Part shown: positions 43,647 to 54,600 of the stretch, piece by piece
How the letters are laid out: each line of letters begins with the position of its first letter
Position numbering within the stretch: the stretch's first letter is position 1
Source of the DNA: an uncultured Bacteroidales bacterium
Lineage (GTDB): Bacteria; Bacteroidota; Bacteroidia; Bacteroidales; UBA932
Assembly (NCBI GenBank): GCA_900320545.1
Contig: ONSU01000018.1
Coordinates: forward strand, 18,824 to 82,823
Length of the DNA: 64,000 nt
Reading direction: 5' to 3'
Position numbers and translations under genes: made by a program
Notes under the pieces: model-generated
What the model was told of the DNA's origin: nothing
What the model saw: the letters and a program-made list of their open reading frames with translations, nothing else
Databases searched by the model: none

Positions 43647-45432
43647 ATGATGAAAACATTCTATAGAATTCTTACCGCCCTCGGTCTTGCGGCAGTCCTT
43701 ACTTCCTGCATCGACCTGACCACCGAGACGAAGTCGTCCTTCGACGAATCTATCGTCTTCTCCAACTACAAGCTCGCGGAAAACGATATCATGGGCGCCT
43801 ACGCCGCCTTCGGAATGACGAACGGACACCGTTCCCGTTTCCTTCCCTGGTACGGCTTCAACACCGATATCGAGGCTTACACCACGACCGTGTACTCCGA
43901 CGGCAAACTCGAAATGGCCGCTTATGACTGCGCAGTGAACAACAAGCAGCTCAACGTGAGCGAAGGCCCCTTCGCCGCAATGTTTACCGGCATCGAGCGC
44001 ATCAACCTTGCCATCAAGGGGCTCCGCACCTACGGCAATGTTTCCGATGACCAGGACATGCGCTATCTCCTGGGCGAGGCCCTCACCCTGCGCGCCGTCT
44101 TCTACGCCGACCTGATGAAGGCCTACGGTGAGGTTCCGGCCCGCTTCGAGCCGGTCACCCCGGAGACCATCTACCGCAACAAGAGCGACCGCGACGTCAT
44201 CTACAAGCAGATTCTCGGCGACCTTGAGGAGGCCATTCCCTATCTCGCATGGCCCAATGCCAATGCCGCCACGGCAAGCACCGGCCGTATGAGCCGTGCC
44301 TTCGCGGAAGGTCTCTACGCCCGTCTCGCCCTGGCCGCCGCCGGCTACTCGATGCGTCCCGCGGAAGGGAAGGTCGGTACCGGCGACCCCGGCTCCATCC
44401 GCCTTTCTACGGATCCCGAACTCCAGGCCGGCGTCCTCTATCTACGAACAGCTCTGGCGCGACTTCAACAATATGGACATGACCGCCGGCAAGGAAGTGC
44501 TCTTCGCCTATCCGTTCTCCAATGGCCGCGGCCGCTGGAACTATCACTTCGCCATCGCCAACGACACGGGTACCGCCTGGGTCGGATCCGGCAAGCGCGG
44601 CGGTGATGCGGGTCCGCTTCCCTATCTCTATTATAAGTATGGCGAGAACGATGTCCGCCGCGACCTGACCTGTATTCCCTGGCACTGGGAGAAAGGCACG
44701 GACGGCGTAGACCGCGAACTGCCCAACGGCGGCGCCAAATGGTACTTCGGCAAGTATCGTTTCGACTGGATGACCAACTCTCCCTACACGGGTGGCAACG
44801 ATGACGGTATCAAGCCCATCTCGATGCGCTATGCCGACGTTCTCCTGATGGCGGCCGAGATTGCCAATGAGCTGAATAAATTCGAAGATGCGAAGGGGTA
44901 TCTCCTTCAGGTTCGCTCCCGTGCCTACAAGGGCCACGAGGCTGAGGCTGAAGCCTACGTCAACGGCCTTACCCGCGAAACCTTCTTCGACGCCATCGTC
45001 GAGGAGCGCGCCCTCGAGTTCTGCGGCGAGTTCCTCCGCAAAGCCGACCTGATCCGCTGGAACCTCCTCAAGGCCAAGCTCGACGAGGCCAGGGCCGAAC
45101 TGCTCGCGATGCGCGACCGCACCGGCGACTATGCGGCTCTTCCGGACTATGTCTACTATAGCTATGAGGCGGACGGACAGACGATCAGGATGTATGGCCT
45201 GAACCCCGGCGAGACCGACTATGACTCTCTGGGAGAAGGCTGGGAGCCTTACCTCAACACCGAGGGAGAACTTACCAAGTACTACTCCACCAGCGAGACC
45301 GGCGGCCTGACGGCCAAGGCGAACACGCTTTACCGCGAGACCGTCGATCCCGAGCAGCACATGTACTGGCCCATCTGCCAGGTCGACCTTACTAACTCCG
45401 TTAATACCATTGTTAACGATTACGGCTATTGA
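43647..45432 (+). pseudogene. susD: susD of the pectin locus, disrupted by a frameshift near 44440
   Basis: The first frame (from 43647) encodes a normal SusD/RagB lipoprotein start (signal to TSCIDLTTE), GEALTLRAVFYADLMKAYGEVP and GRMSRAFAEGLYARLALAAAGYSMRP, up to about LSTDPELQAGVLY. After ~44440 that frame turns into Arg-rich nonsense. The next frame carries on with YEQLWRDFNNMDM, EVLFAYPFSNGRGRWNYHFA, ISMRYADVLLMAAEIANEL, EERALEFCGEFLRKADLIRWN and a normal SusD C-terminus. The net change is a loss of 2 (mod 3) or a gain of 1 base. A deletion of linker codons ending in similar sequence is one explanation; an assembly error is another. If real, the pectin SusC lacks its lid protein. Confidence 0.85.
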
Positions 45433-45434
45433 TT

Positions 45435-48400
45435 ATGAGAAAGATATATTCCCTTATTCTGTCGGTCCTGGCGCTGGGAGGCCTCGCCGCCTGCCAGCAG
45501 GAGCCCGTCATCGAGGAACTCGACCTCGCACGCTGCCTCGAGCCGACCAATGTGACCGCCATTGTCCGCAACGGCGAGTACATCAACTTCAACTGGGATA
45601 AGTCCAAGACCGCCGAAGCGTTCGAAGTGGAGCTCTATACCAACGAGGCACTCGAAGGCGAACCGGCCATCACCCTGACCATCCCGAAGGAAGACCTTCC
45701 CTATCTGGCCCATGTCGAGGCCGATGTCACTTATTGGTTCCGCGTCCGCGCAACCTCCTCCACGAAGGATCCGTCCAAATGGTACGTTCACGCCAATCCG
45801 CTGGAGACCAGCGCAATCAAGAGTTCTCTCTCGCCCGAGCTGGTCGACCGTACCGCCACGAGCATTTCCATCTCCTGGACAAAGGACGACGAGGTGGACC
45901 ATATCCGCGTCACCCCTTCCGTAGACGGCCAGGGCGAATATACCCGCTTTGACGTCTCCGCCGAGGAAGTGGCGGCTGCCGCAAAGGAAATGACGGGTCT
46001 CAAGCCTTCCACCAAGTACACCCTTACCGTGCACTTCAAGAGCGCGGAGAGAGGTGCCGTGGCGGCCTGGACGCTGCCCGACCTCACCGGTGCGACGAAA
46101 GTCACGAACATCGATGAACTGAAGCAGGCCCTCGCCGACGGCGCCGCCAAGATCGAGGTCGCCTACAGCGAGACGCCGTATGACTTCGGCGACGAATCCG
46201 CCAAGCTCGTCAGCTCCGTCGCCATCTACGGCGACGAGACGCCCGACGGCAACCGTCCGGTCATGATCGGTCACTTCGAACTCGACCCTTCCGTGGAAGC
46301 CGTCACTTCGCTCCACTTCGAGAATATGGTCTTCACCGGCAACCTGAGCGACAAGCACACCCACGCGATCACAACCTCCACAGCCGGCACGGTTTCCGAC
46401 ATCTCCTACCTCAGGTGCGAGATTACCGAGTTCCTGCGCGGCATGCTCTACGACAACTACGGTCTGACCGCATCTTCCATCAGCTACGACAATGTCTCCT
46501 TCACGAACATTGCCGGTGACGGCGGCGACGGATTTGACTTCCGCCAATCCTGCGAAATCGGCAGCGTCAAGTTCAGCAACTGTACCTTCACCGACGGCTT
46601 CCGCACGGTTGTCCGCATCGACGCCAACCCGAAACTGGAATCCTTCGAGTTCTCCAACAACACCGTCAACAATGTCTGCAGCGTCGTCAACAGCAACAAC
46701 AACGGCGTCCTGCACATCCGTGCCAAGAAGAAAGACGGAACCGATCCGGCCATCATCCTGAAGAAGAACCTCTTCCTCAACTGCATCTATGGAGATGCCA
46801 GCGCCACCAACCGCGGTGGCCTCATCGGGTCTAATTCGGCGGACAAACTTCCTACCGAAGTTTCGAAGAATTTCTTCTACAACTGCGCCGAGTCCTTCTT
46901 TATCCACCCGGTATCGAGTGTCGAGCAGCTGGGCAAAGATGCCTGCATCGCAAACGGCGGCGAGATCCTGACAAGCGATCCCTGCGTCAATAGCGAAGGT
47001 GGCAACTTCTATGTGATGAACGAATCCGTCCTCGCGGCCCAGGCCGGTGCAGAACGCTGGCTCTCCGGCTATGTCGAGGAACCGGAGGACCTGACTCTCG
47101 CCGTAACGACGCCTGTCAAGACGTGGACGCTCTCCGACACCAAGACCTTCGGCAAAGAAGCAAAGAAGGATATGGTCCGCGACGGTATCCGCTTCTACGT
47201 AAAGGATAAAGCCGTGACCATCGGCTCTAATGGATTTACCTTCAATGCAGCAGCCACGGTGGCCGGCGGCGTCCCTTCGGACGGCGGTCTCGGCATCCTG
47301 GTGGATCGCCCGGGCGGACTGGTGGTTTCGACCCTCGCAAACGGTGATGACGGGGCGTTCCTCGCAGTCAGTCTGAATGGCTCCGTCAAGGCCGGACTCC
47401 CCGTCGGGACGACCAACAACAAGGTGGTCTTTGCGGACATCGAGGAGAACAGCGAAACGATGATTTACCTCTACCCGACCGCGCCGATCATCCTCTCCGG
47501 CCTCCAGTGGACGGACGATATCGATACGGGCGGCTCGACCGTGCTTGACACGCCGGTACTTGCCATCGACAAGACGGAAGTCAGCCAGGGCGAGGAAGAG
47601 ACCGTCACCGTTAGCTGGGATGCCGTCAACAAGGCCGGCAGCTACGACGTCACCTTCAACGGCAGCACCAAGAATGTCACGGCCACTTCCTATGCCATCG
47701 CAACGAAGGCCCTTGCGGTTGGTGACTACACCGTGAGCGTGGTCGCCAAGCCTGCGGCCGATGACCTCGTCCGCGAGCCTTCCGCCGCCGCAGAGGTTTC
47801 CTTCACCGTCAAGGAGGTGCTCAAGAAGCTCAGCGCCACGGCTCCCAAGGAATGGGGTCTCGACTATATGACCGCCGGTGTCACCAAGTTTGGCAATGGT
47901 ACCGAACTCACGCAGAATATGGTCTATGGGAACCTCGGTTTCGTGGCCGGAGGCGGCAAGTTCAAGTTCGGCATCGACAACGCCGATACCGACCCGAAAT
48001 ACCGCGTGCAAGTCAGCGGTACGGGCGCTGCCGGTACCAAGTGCAGCCTGCAGTTCATCGCGGGCGGCCCGGGCACGCTGACCATCAAAGCCCGCTCCAG
48101 CGGTACTGAAACCCGTGCCCTCGCGGTTGCCATTGGGTCGACCGATGTCGCCCAGATCGATGCGCCCGTCAGTACGGATGAACCGACAACGCTGACTTAT
48201 ACCGTCAACGCTGCGGCAGGTGACCTGGTCAACATCTACTCCAAGTACAAAGGCATCAACCTCTACTCCATAACCTGGACACCGGATGACAGCGGTGGCG
48301 GATCGGTCGTCATCGACGATACGGACTGCATCACCACGGAGTATAATGCGGATTTCTCCAACACGACGACATTCCCCACCGGTGACTTTACCGATGTCAA

Positions 48401-48815
48401 GACCATTGAAAAGGTCACCTATACCGCTGCAAGCGATAAGAAGATGACCTTCGATACCGGTGCGGCCCGTGTCAAGTTCAACGGCGGATCCACCGTCGGA
48501 GAGGACGGTATCCCTGTTAACCGGAGCATCTCCTTCAAGGTGGTCAGCCCCGGAACCATCACGCACAAGATTATTTCCGGATCCAGTTCTGATGCCTCAC
48601 GTATGGCAACCGTCATTTTGGTGACCGTTACGGCCGATGGCAAGAAGGTCACGAAGCTCTACGAAGGCGCCTGCCCGACGGTTTCCTCAGCAGACGCAGT
48701 CCAGACAGAGATTACTGCCGCGCAGCTCGAAGGAATCACCGAAGCGGCCGTTGTTTACGTCTATGTCGGTGCCGCTGTCAACTGCTACAACATCGGTTTC
48801 AAGCCCGCCCAGTAG
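45435..48815 (+). CDS. Large surface lipoprotein with fibronectin III domains and beta-helix (DUF4957/DUF5123-like), SusE/F position
   Basis: The 1126-residue lipoprotein (MRKIYSLILSVLALGG, lipobox LAAC) begins 2 bp after the susD stop. Two fibronectin III-like domains occupy ~35-215 (INFNWDKSKTAEAFEVELY; SISISWTKDDEVDHIRV). A parallel beta-helix of DUF4957/DUF5123 type spans ~220-545 (SLHFENMVFTGNL, VKFSNCTFTDG, SFEFSNNTVNNV, EVSKNFFYNCAESF). Further beta-sandwich modules follow, including another Ig/FN3-like stretch at ~705-800 and two jelly-roll-like regions. Such proteins fill the glycan-capture role beside pectin SusC/D pairs. No catalytic motif is obvious. A TTG two codons earlier is a weaker start. 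Confidence 0.75.
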   Translation: MRKIYSLILSVLALGGLAACQQEPVIEELDLARCLEPTNVTAIVRNGEYINFNWDKSKTAEAFEVELYTNEALEGEPAITLTIPKEDLPYLAHVEADVTYWFRVRATSSTKDPSKWYVHANPLETSAIKSSLSPELVDRTATSISISWTKDDEVDHIRVTPSVDGQGEYTRFDVSAEEVAAAAKEMTGLKPSTKYTLTVHFKSAERGAVAAWTLPDLTGATKVTNIDELKQALADGAAKIEVAYSETPYDFGDESAKLVSSVAIYGDETPDGNRPVMIGHFELDPSVEAVTSLHFENMVFTGNLSDKHTHAITTSTAGTVSDISYLRCEITEFLRGMLYDNYGLTASSISYDNVSFTNIAGDGGDGFDFRQSCEIGSVKFSNCTFTDGFRTVVRIDANPKLESFEFSNNTVNNVCSVVNSNNNGVLHIRAKKKDGTDPAIILKKNLFLNCIYGDASATNRGGLIGSNSADKLPTEVSKNFFYNCAESFFIHPVSSVEQLGKDACIANGGEILTSDPCVNSEGGNFYVMNESVLAAQAGAERWLSGYVEEPEDLTLAVTTPVKTWTLSDTKTFGKEAKKDMVRDGIRFYVKDKAVTIGSNGFTFNAAATVAGGVPSDGGLGILVDRPGGLVVSTLANGDDGAFLAVSLNGSVKAGLPVGTTNNKVVFADIEENSETMIYLYPTAPIILSGLQWTDDIDTGGSTVLDTPVLAIDKTEVSQGEEETVTVSWDAVNKAGSYDVTFNGSTKNVTATSYAIATKALAVGDYTVSVVAKPAADDLVREPSAAAEVSFTVKEVLKKLSATAPKEWGLDYMTAGVTKFGNGTELTQNMVYGNLGFVAGGGKFKFGIDNADTDPKYRVQVSGTGAAGTKCSLQFIAGGPGTLTIKARSSGTETRALAVAIGSTDVAQIDAPVSTDEPTTLTYTVNAAAGDLVNIYSKYKGINLYSITWTPDDSGGGSVVIDDTDCITTEYNADFSNTTTFPTGDFTDVKTIEKVTYTAASDKKMTFDTGAARVKFNGGSTVGEDGIPVNRSISFKVVSPGTITHKIISGSSSDASRMATVILVTVTADGKKVTKLYEGACPTVSSADAVQTEITAAQLEGITEAAVVYVYVGAAVNCYNIGFKPAQ

Positions 48816-48835
48816 CAGTTACCCATTCAGTTTAG

Positions 48836-48869
48836 AAAAACCGGCCCGCAGATGCGAGCCGGTTTTTTT
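48836..48869. terminator. Bidirectional intrinsic terminator
   Basis: AAAAACCGGC (48836-48845) pairs with GCCGGTTTTT (48858-48867), with an inner CGCA/TGCG extension and a run of T. It ends the pectin operon and, on the other strand, the oxidoreductase gene whose stop codon it touches. Confidence 0.9.
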
Positions 48870-50493
48870 ATTCGGCGGCCTTGACAGCGCAATTGATGCC
48901 GTCGAGGGCGGAGGAGACGATGCCGCCGGCGTAGCCCGCGCCTTCCCCGCAGGGGTAGAGGCCGGGCAGCTGGGCGTGTTCGAGGGTCTCCGGATCGCGC
49001 GGGATGCGAATCGGGGACGAGGTGCGGGATTCGACTCCCAGAAGAAGGGCGTCGTTGGTGTAGTAGCCCTTGATGAGTTTGTTGCCAACAAAGGGAAATG
49101 CGTGGCGGAGACGCATTGAGACGCACGCCGGCAAGAGTTCGTGAAGTGGGGCGGATACGGCGCCGGGATGATAGGACGTTTTCGGGAGGTCCTTGGAAAC
49201 GACGCCCCGGCAGAAATCCATCATCCGCTGGGCGGGCGCCCGGAGAAGATTGACTTTCTCCAGCGGCCGGCCCTGACTGTCCCGCGGGACCAGCGAACGG
49301 GAGTACATATACATTTTCCGCTCTACATCCCGTTGGAAATACAGCACGGAGAACACGCCATACTGCGCGTATTCTTCCGGCACATCCTCCGGCTCCACCT
49401 GCACTACAACGCCGGCATTGGCCCATTTGGAGTTGCGGGCGCTGTTGGACATTCCGTTGAGGACCACCGACTTGTCGGTCGTCGCCGCAGGAACCAGGAT
49501 GCCGCCCGGGCACATACAGAAGGAAAACACGCCGCGCCCCTCGACCTGCGTCACGAAGGAATATTCGGCCGTAGGCATAAAGGGCTGATACTTTCCGTGA
49601 TACCGGGCCTGGTTGATCATCCACTGCGGATGCTCCACCCGGACGCCAAGGGCGAATCCTTTCGGCTCGATAGCCCATTCATTCCGATGAAAGAGTTCAT
49701 AAATATCCCGTGCCGAATGTCCCGTTGCCAGGATAATCCGGTCAAACCGGAACGTCCTCTCCCCCGCTATGACTTCGTAGCCAGGCTGAGATTCCGGGTC
49801 AAGCCCGGAATGACGGGAAAGGTCAAGCCCGGAATGACGGATGATTTCCGTCACCCGGCACTCAAAGTGATACTCCCCGCCGTGCTCTTCGATGCAGTGG
49901 CGGATGTTTTCCACCACAACGGGAAGGCGGTCGGTACCGATATGGGGATGGGCATCGATGAGAATATCCTCGGAGGCCCCGAAACGGACCAACTGATATA
50001 GTACCTCGCGGATGTCGCCCCGCTTGGAGGAGCGGGTGAAGAGTTTGCCGTCCGAGAATGCGCCTGCGCCGCCTTCGCCGAAGCAATAGTTGGAATCGGG
50101 ATCCACGACGCCGGTCGTGGAGAGGGTTGCCATATCGACCTTGCGGCGGTGAACATCCTTGCCCCTTTCGAGAATGACGGGTTTCAAACCCAGCTGAAGG
50201 AGTTTGAGCGCGGCGAACATTCCGGCCGGACCGGCCCCGATGACGCCCACCTCGGGAGCGTCGTGCACATCCTTATACTCCGGCAGCGTATACTCCGGCA
50301 CCTCCTCCCCTTCCCGGAACGCCTCGATCCTGTAGCGGTACAACACATCCTGCCGGGCGTCGATGCTGCGCCGCACAACCCTCGTCGCCCCCACCTTGTC
50401 GGCCTTCACGCCGAGCGCCCTGGCCGCAGCGGCACGGACTTCCTCTCCGGACAGTTCCTGCCCGATTTTTTTAACAAGTTCAAACTCTTTCAT
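48868..50493 (-). CDS. FAD-dependent oxidoreductase (COG2509-like NAD(FAD)-utilising dehydrogenase)
   Basis: The 541-residue cytoplasmic protein has an N-terminal ~75-residue domain (ALGVKADKVGATRVVRRSIDARQ), then the FAD-binding Rossmann motif VIGAGPAGMFAALKLL. It also has GKLFTRSSKRGD, ILATGHSARDIYELF, CMCPGGILVPAATT and the C-terminal FAD segment GLYPCGEGAGYAGGIVSSALDG. The physiological substrate of this family is not known to me. A family A repeat is inserted in frame (49790-49841), adding a stretch with HSGLDPESQPG just before the second FAD motif. The stop lies in a shared terminator; tsaD precedes it by 2 bp. Confidence 0.85.
   Translation of the reverse strand: MKEFELVKKIGQELSGEEVRAAAARALGVKADKVGATRVVRRSIDARQDVLYRYRIEAFREGEEVPEYTLPEYKDVHDAPEVGVIGAGPAGMFAALKLLQLGLKPVILERGKDVHRRKVDMATLSTTGVVDPDSNYCFGEGGAGAFSDGKLFTRSSKRGDIREVLYQLVRFGASEDILIDAHPHIGTDRLPVVVENIRHCIEEHGGEYHFECRVTEIIRHSGLDLSRHSGLDPESQPGYEVIAGERTFRFDRIILATGHSARDIYELFHRNEWAIEPKGFALGVRVEHPQWMINQARYHGKYQPFMPTAEYSFVTQVEGRGVFSFCMCPGGILVPAATTDKSVVLNGMSNSARNSKWANAGVVVQVEPEDVPEEYAQYGVFSVLYFQRDVERKMYMYSRSLVPRDSQGRPLEKVNLLRAPAQRMMDFCRGVVSKDLPKTSYHPGAVSAPLHELLPACVSMRLRHAFPFVGNKLIKGYYTNDALLLGVESRTSSPIRIPRDPETLEHAQLPGLYPCGEGAGYAGGIVSSALDGINCAVKAAE
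49790..49841. repeat. Family A repeat inside a coding region (two units)
   Basis: Two units with core TCAAGCCCGGAATGACGG lie in frame within the FAD oxidoreductase gene. On the coding strand they translate to two HSGLD segments. The unit matches intergenic copies at 7590, 51546 and 62097. Confidence 0.85.
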
Positions 50494-50495
50494 AA

Positions 50496-51518
50496 TTAAA
50501 AATCGGCCATTCTGCTGACCGGGGCGACGTCCAGGGGGGTGCGCTCGCCGGCGAGGTAGTGGTAGTAGCCGGCGATGGCGATCATCGCGGCGTTGTCGGT
50601 CGTGTATCTGAATTCGGGAAGATAGGTATTCCAGTGACGCTTTTTCCCCTCCAGGGTAATCCGGTCACGAAGGCCGCTGTTGGCCGAAACGCCGCCGCCG
50701 ATGGTAATCTCACGGATGCCGGTCTGCTTCGACGCCTTGATGAGTTTGTCGAGTAGAATGTCGATGAGCGTCTTCTGGAAACTCGCGCACAGGTCCTCCT
50801 TGTTGTTGTCGAGGAAGGAAGGATCCGCGGCCATCTCGTCCCGGACGAAATACAGCAGCGACGTCTTGACCCCGCTGAAGCTGTAATCCAGTCCCGGGAT
50901 GTGCGGCTTGGCGAAGGTGAAGCGGAGCGGGTCGCCCTCTTTGGCGAGCCGGTCGATTACCGGGCCGCCGGGATAGCCGAGGCCAAGCATCTTGGAGCAT
51001 TTGTCGAACGCCTCGCCCACCGCATCGTCGATGGTCTGGCCGATGATTTCGTATTCGAGCGGAGAAGAGACCTTCACGATCTGCGAATTGCCGCCGCTCA
51101 CCAGCAGGCAGAGATACGGGAAGGACGGTTCGTGAACGGGTTTGCCCTCTTCCCGGATGAAATTGGCCAGGACGTGCCCCTGCAGGTGGTTGACCATTAC
51201 GAGGGGGATGTCGAGCGAGAGGGAAAGCGATTTGGCGAAGGAAGTACCAACCAGCAGCGAGCCAAGGAGGCCCGGGCCGCGGGTGAATGCGATGGCCGTG
51301 AGGTCGGAAGGTTTGACGCCGGCCTTGCGGAGCGCCTCGCTCACCACCGGGACGATGTTGAGTTCGTGGGCCCGGGATGCCAGTTCCGGGACGACGCCGC
51401 CGTAGTCTTTATGCACCTGCTGCGAGGCGATGACGTTCGAGAGAAGATATCCGTCACGGATGACGGCCGCCGAGGTGTCGTCGCAGGAGGATTCGATGCC
51501 GAGGATGATGTCTGCCAT
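50496..51518 (-). CDS. tsaD: tRNA N6-adenosine threonylcarbamoyltransferase
   Basis: TsaD transfers the threonylcarbamoyl group to A37 of ANN-decoding tRNAs. The right start is ATG 51518 (MADIILGIESSCDDTSAAVI), giving 340 residues. The frame stays open for 20 more codons, but those include the translated family A repeat (VIPGLSRN) and are not native. Motifs are IESSCDDTS, SRAHELNIVPVV (the HxxxN metal-site region), NHLQGHVLANF, LLVSGGNSQIV, GYPGGPVIDRLA and the C-terminal TDNAAMIAIAGYY. It diverges from the tamB-like gene and precedes the oxidoreductase by 2 bp. Confidence 0.96.
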   Translation of the reverse strand: MADIILGIESSCDDTSAAVIRDGYLLSNVIASQQVHKDYGGVVPELASRAHELNIVPVVSEALRKAGVKPSDLTAIAFTRGPGLLGSLLVGTSFAKSLSLSLDIPLVMVNHLQGHVLANFIREEGKPVHEPSFPYLCLLVSGGNSQIVKVSSPLEYEIIGQTIDDAVGEAFDKCSKMLGLGYPGGPVIDRLAKEGDPLRFTFAKPHIPGLDYSFSGVKTSLLYFVRDEMAADPSFLDNNKEDLCASFQKTLIDILLDKLIKASKQTGIREITIGGGVSANSGLRDRITLEGKKRHWNTYLPEFRYTTDNAAMIAIAGYYHYLAGERTPLDVAPVSRMADF

Positions 51519-51545
51519 AATGTTTGCAAATATAGCAAGAAAAAG

Positions 51546-51571
51546 ATTCCGGGACAAGCCCGGAATGACGG
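51546..51571. repeat. Family A repeat, single unit between tsaD and tamB-like gene
   Basis: ATTCCGGGACAAGCCCGGAA followed by TGACGG, with 8-bp inverted arms (ATTCCGGG / CCCGGAAT). It sits in the divergent promoter region, just upstream of the tamB-like promoter, and extends the tsaD open frame artificially. Confidence 0.85.
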
Positions 51572-51578
51572 AGGTCAA

Positions 51579-51609
51579 TTGGAAATTTTGCAGGGATTTT
51601 GTATTTTTG
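51579..51609 (+). promoter_or_regulatory. Promoter of the tamB-like gene
   Basis: TTG (51579-51581), a 20-bp spacer and TATTTTTG (51602-51609) match the Bacteroidetes promoter pattern, 14 bp before the ATG at 51624, giving a very short leader. Confidence 0.6.
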
Positions 51610-51623
51610 TAGATTGCTTAAGT

Positions 51624-54600
51624 ATGCGCAAATTTCTGAAAATACTCGGGATCGTGATCGCGTCGATTCTGCTGCTGCTGGGCGGGGTTATGCTGGCCCT
51701 GCAGATTCCTGCCGTGCAGCAGAAGATCCTCGAGCTTGTGATCAGAAAGACCAACGGCGTATTCGACGGCGAATTCAGCGTTGGAAGCATTCAGCTCCTT
51801 CCATTCAACACGCTGATTGTCAAGGATGTACTCATTCTTGACAAATCACCCTACATCGATCCTTACGACCCCGACCCGCACCCGAGGGACACCTTCGCCT
51901 ATGTCGGCTACGCCTCGGTCCGGCTGTCGCTGAAATCCCTTCTGGGCGGAGAAGGCGTCGACATCCGGAAGGCCGTCGTGCGCAACGCCGAATTCAACCT
52001 CTGCGTCCAGCCCGACTTCGAAGTCGAGGCCCGCGGGAGGGGCATCACCAACCTGCAGCAGATTTTCCGCCTCAAAATTCCCGAAAAGAAAAAGCCGGAA
52101 AAAGGCAAGATCTTCGAGATCAAAAACGTGGAGGTCGAAAATTTCATCTTCCGCCTCATCAACTACCGGCAGCGGGAACTTCAGCGCCGCGCGCGAAAGG
52201 GACACCCTGGTAAGACCGGCATCAACTGGAACGATCTCGAACTCATCACCGACGTCAAGGGCCGCAACCTCGGGATGGTCGGACGCGTGATGCACGGAAC
52301 GGCCGACCATGTGGAGATCTATGAGAAAAGCGGCTGCTTCATCGACCACGTCGAGGGCCGCACGGAGGTCGGACACGGCAAATCCCTCTTCTACGACCTC
52401 CGCATCAGGGATGCCTACTCCGACATCGACGTTCCCTCGATGCAGTTCCTCTACGGCGACCAGGAGCATTTCCGGGACTTTGTCAACGGCGTGCGCATCG
52501 TGGCCGACATCAATCCGTCGAAGGTCGACCTCGGGCGGACCATCGCCTATTTCGCCGACGTCCTGTTCGACAACCCCATCGTCCTCGACGTCCAGAAAGG
52601 CGGCGTAGACGGACCCGTCAGCGACCTGGGCATCAAGGACATCCGCTTCAAGGACCTCTCCAGCGGGGTCAGCGGCACCCTGGACGGCAAAATCACCGGC
52701 CTTCCCGGCAAGAACTTCAATCTCGGGTTCAACCTCGACAGATTCTCCTTCACGACGGCTTCGCTCGGATCCTTTATCCGGAGCTGGGCGCCGGGGCTCA
52801 GGCTGGACCTTTCGAAATTCGCCCCGCGCGAGACCTTCCAGCTGACGGCAAAGGGACACGGCCCCCTGAACCGCCTCATCATCGACGGCACGCTGCTCTC
52901 CTCGGCCGGTAACGCGCGCTTCAACGACCTCATCCTCGAGAACCTTACCGACAAGACGAAACCCGTCACCATCGGCGGCGGCCTCTCCTCCGAGCGGCTC
53001 AACATCGGACGCATCATCGGCAACGACAAGCTGGGCGAACTGACGATGACCTCCTCGCTGGACGCCACGCTCGGGAAAAATCCCGTCGTCACCCTCGATT
53101 CGCTCTCCGTCCGTAAACTTCACGCATTCGGCTACGACTACAGCAACATCCGCGCGCAGGGCGTGTACAAGGGCAATTCCTTCGACGGACGCATCGTAAG
53201 CCACGACCCCAACCTCGACCTGATGGCACAGGGCCTCTTCAGCATCTCGGAAGGAAGCGGCAACACCTCCTACGAGGGCTACGTCAATCTCGGTTACGCC
53301 GACCTCGGCGCCCTGGGATTCGACAAGAACGGCAAGATGCGGATCGCCCTCAACTCCGACATCAACTTCATCCGCACGAAGGAAGGGGACCTCGTGGGCG
53401 ACATCAGCGTGTCCGACATCAACCTCGCCAACGAGCGGGGCACCTTCTCCATCGGCGACCTCACCGTGCAGTCCCATTTCAACGACGAGGTGAACCGGAT
53501 GAAATTCGATTCGCGCTTCTTCAACGGCACTTACGTCAGCACCCGGCCGATCGACGCCTTCGTCAAGCAGCTCGTCAACGTCACGGCGCGCCGCGAAATG
53601 CCCGTCCTCTTCACGAAGAAGAGTCCCGGAGACTTCCCCGCCGACTACGCCCTGGCCTTCCGCTTCCACGATATGGGCAAGCTGCTCGAATTCGCCCTTC
53701 CGTCTGCCTACATCGAGGATGATTCCCGGCTCGACCTGCATCTGGACGAGGACGGCAACCTGGAGGCGAAGGTCCGTTCCGGTCGCCTCGCCATCGGGGA
53801 CAAGTTCATCAAGGACGTCACCCTCGACATCGACAACAGGGACAACAGTCTCAACGGAACGCTCCGGAGCAGCGAACTCCGCATCGGCGGCATCCGCCTG
53901 GGCGGCGCCAACGCCAACATCTATGCCGACGACAACACCGTCGGTGCCGACATCCGCTACGACAACAAGACCGAAAAGGAGAATAAGGGCGACCTGAGTC
54001 TAGCCGCGCAGCTCCGGCGCAACGCCGCGCAGCAGCTGGAATGCTCCGCCCATGTCCTCCCGTCCAACATCTTCTACGACGACGACCTCTGGCGCATATC
54101 CTCCGACGAGATTCTCATCCGGGGGAATGACATCAGCGTCAACCGCTTCCTGGGCGCCAGTTCCGACCAGTCGCTCCTCGTGGACGGCGGCTACTCCCCC
54201 ACCCGGACAGACACCCTGTCGGTCCGGCTCGAAAGATTCGACATCTCCCTGCTGGACGGCATTGTCAAGGGCGGCTACACCTTCCAGGGGAGAGTCACCG
54301 GCAACGCGTTCGTCACCTCTCCCGCCAAGGGAATGCCGGGCCTGCTGGCATCGCTCCAGTGCGAAGAGGCCGCCGTGGCAGGATATCCGCTCGGTACGCT
54401 CGACCTCGGAAGCCGCTGGGACGCGGGAGGCAAGCGATTCCTCGTCGACGTGACCAACCATCTCAACGGGAAGAGCGGCATCGACGCGCACGGATGGATT
54501 ACGCCGAAGGGCGAACTGGACATCTCCGCAGACCTCGACCAGTTCAACCTCGGGGTCGCGAAACCCATTCTCGCCTCGGTATTCAGCACGTTCGACGGCG

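Noticed and set aside
51519-51578. Extended N-terminus for TsaD
   Set aside because: The extra codons translate a dispersed repeat (VIPGLSRN). The family start MADIILGIESS begins at 51518.
50901-51623. N-terminal extension of the tamB-like frame
   Set aside because: It lies opposite tsaD. A clear membrane anchor and promoter place the start at 51624.
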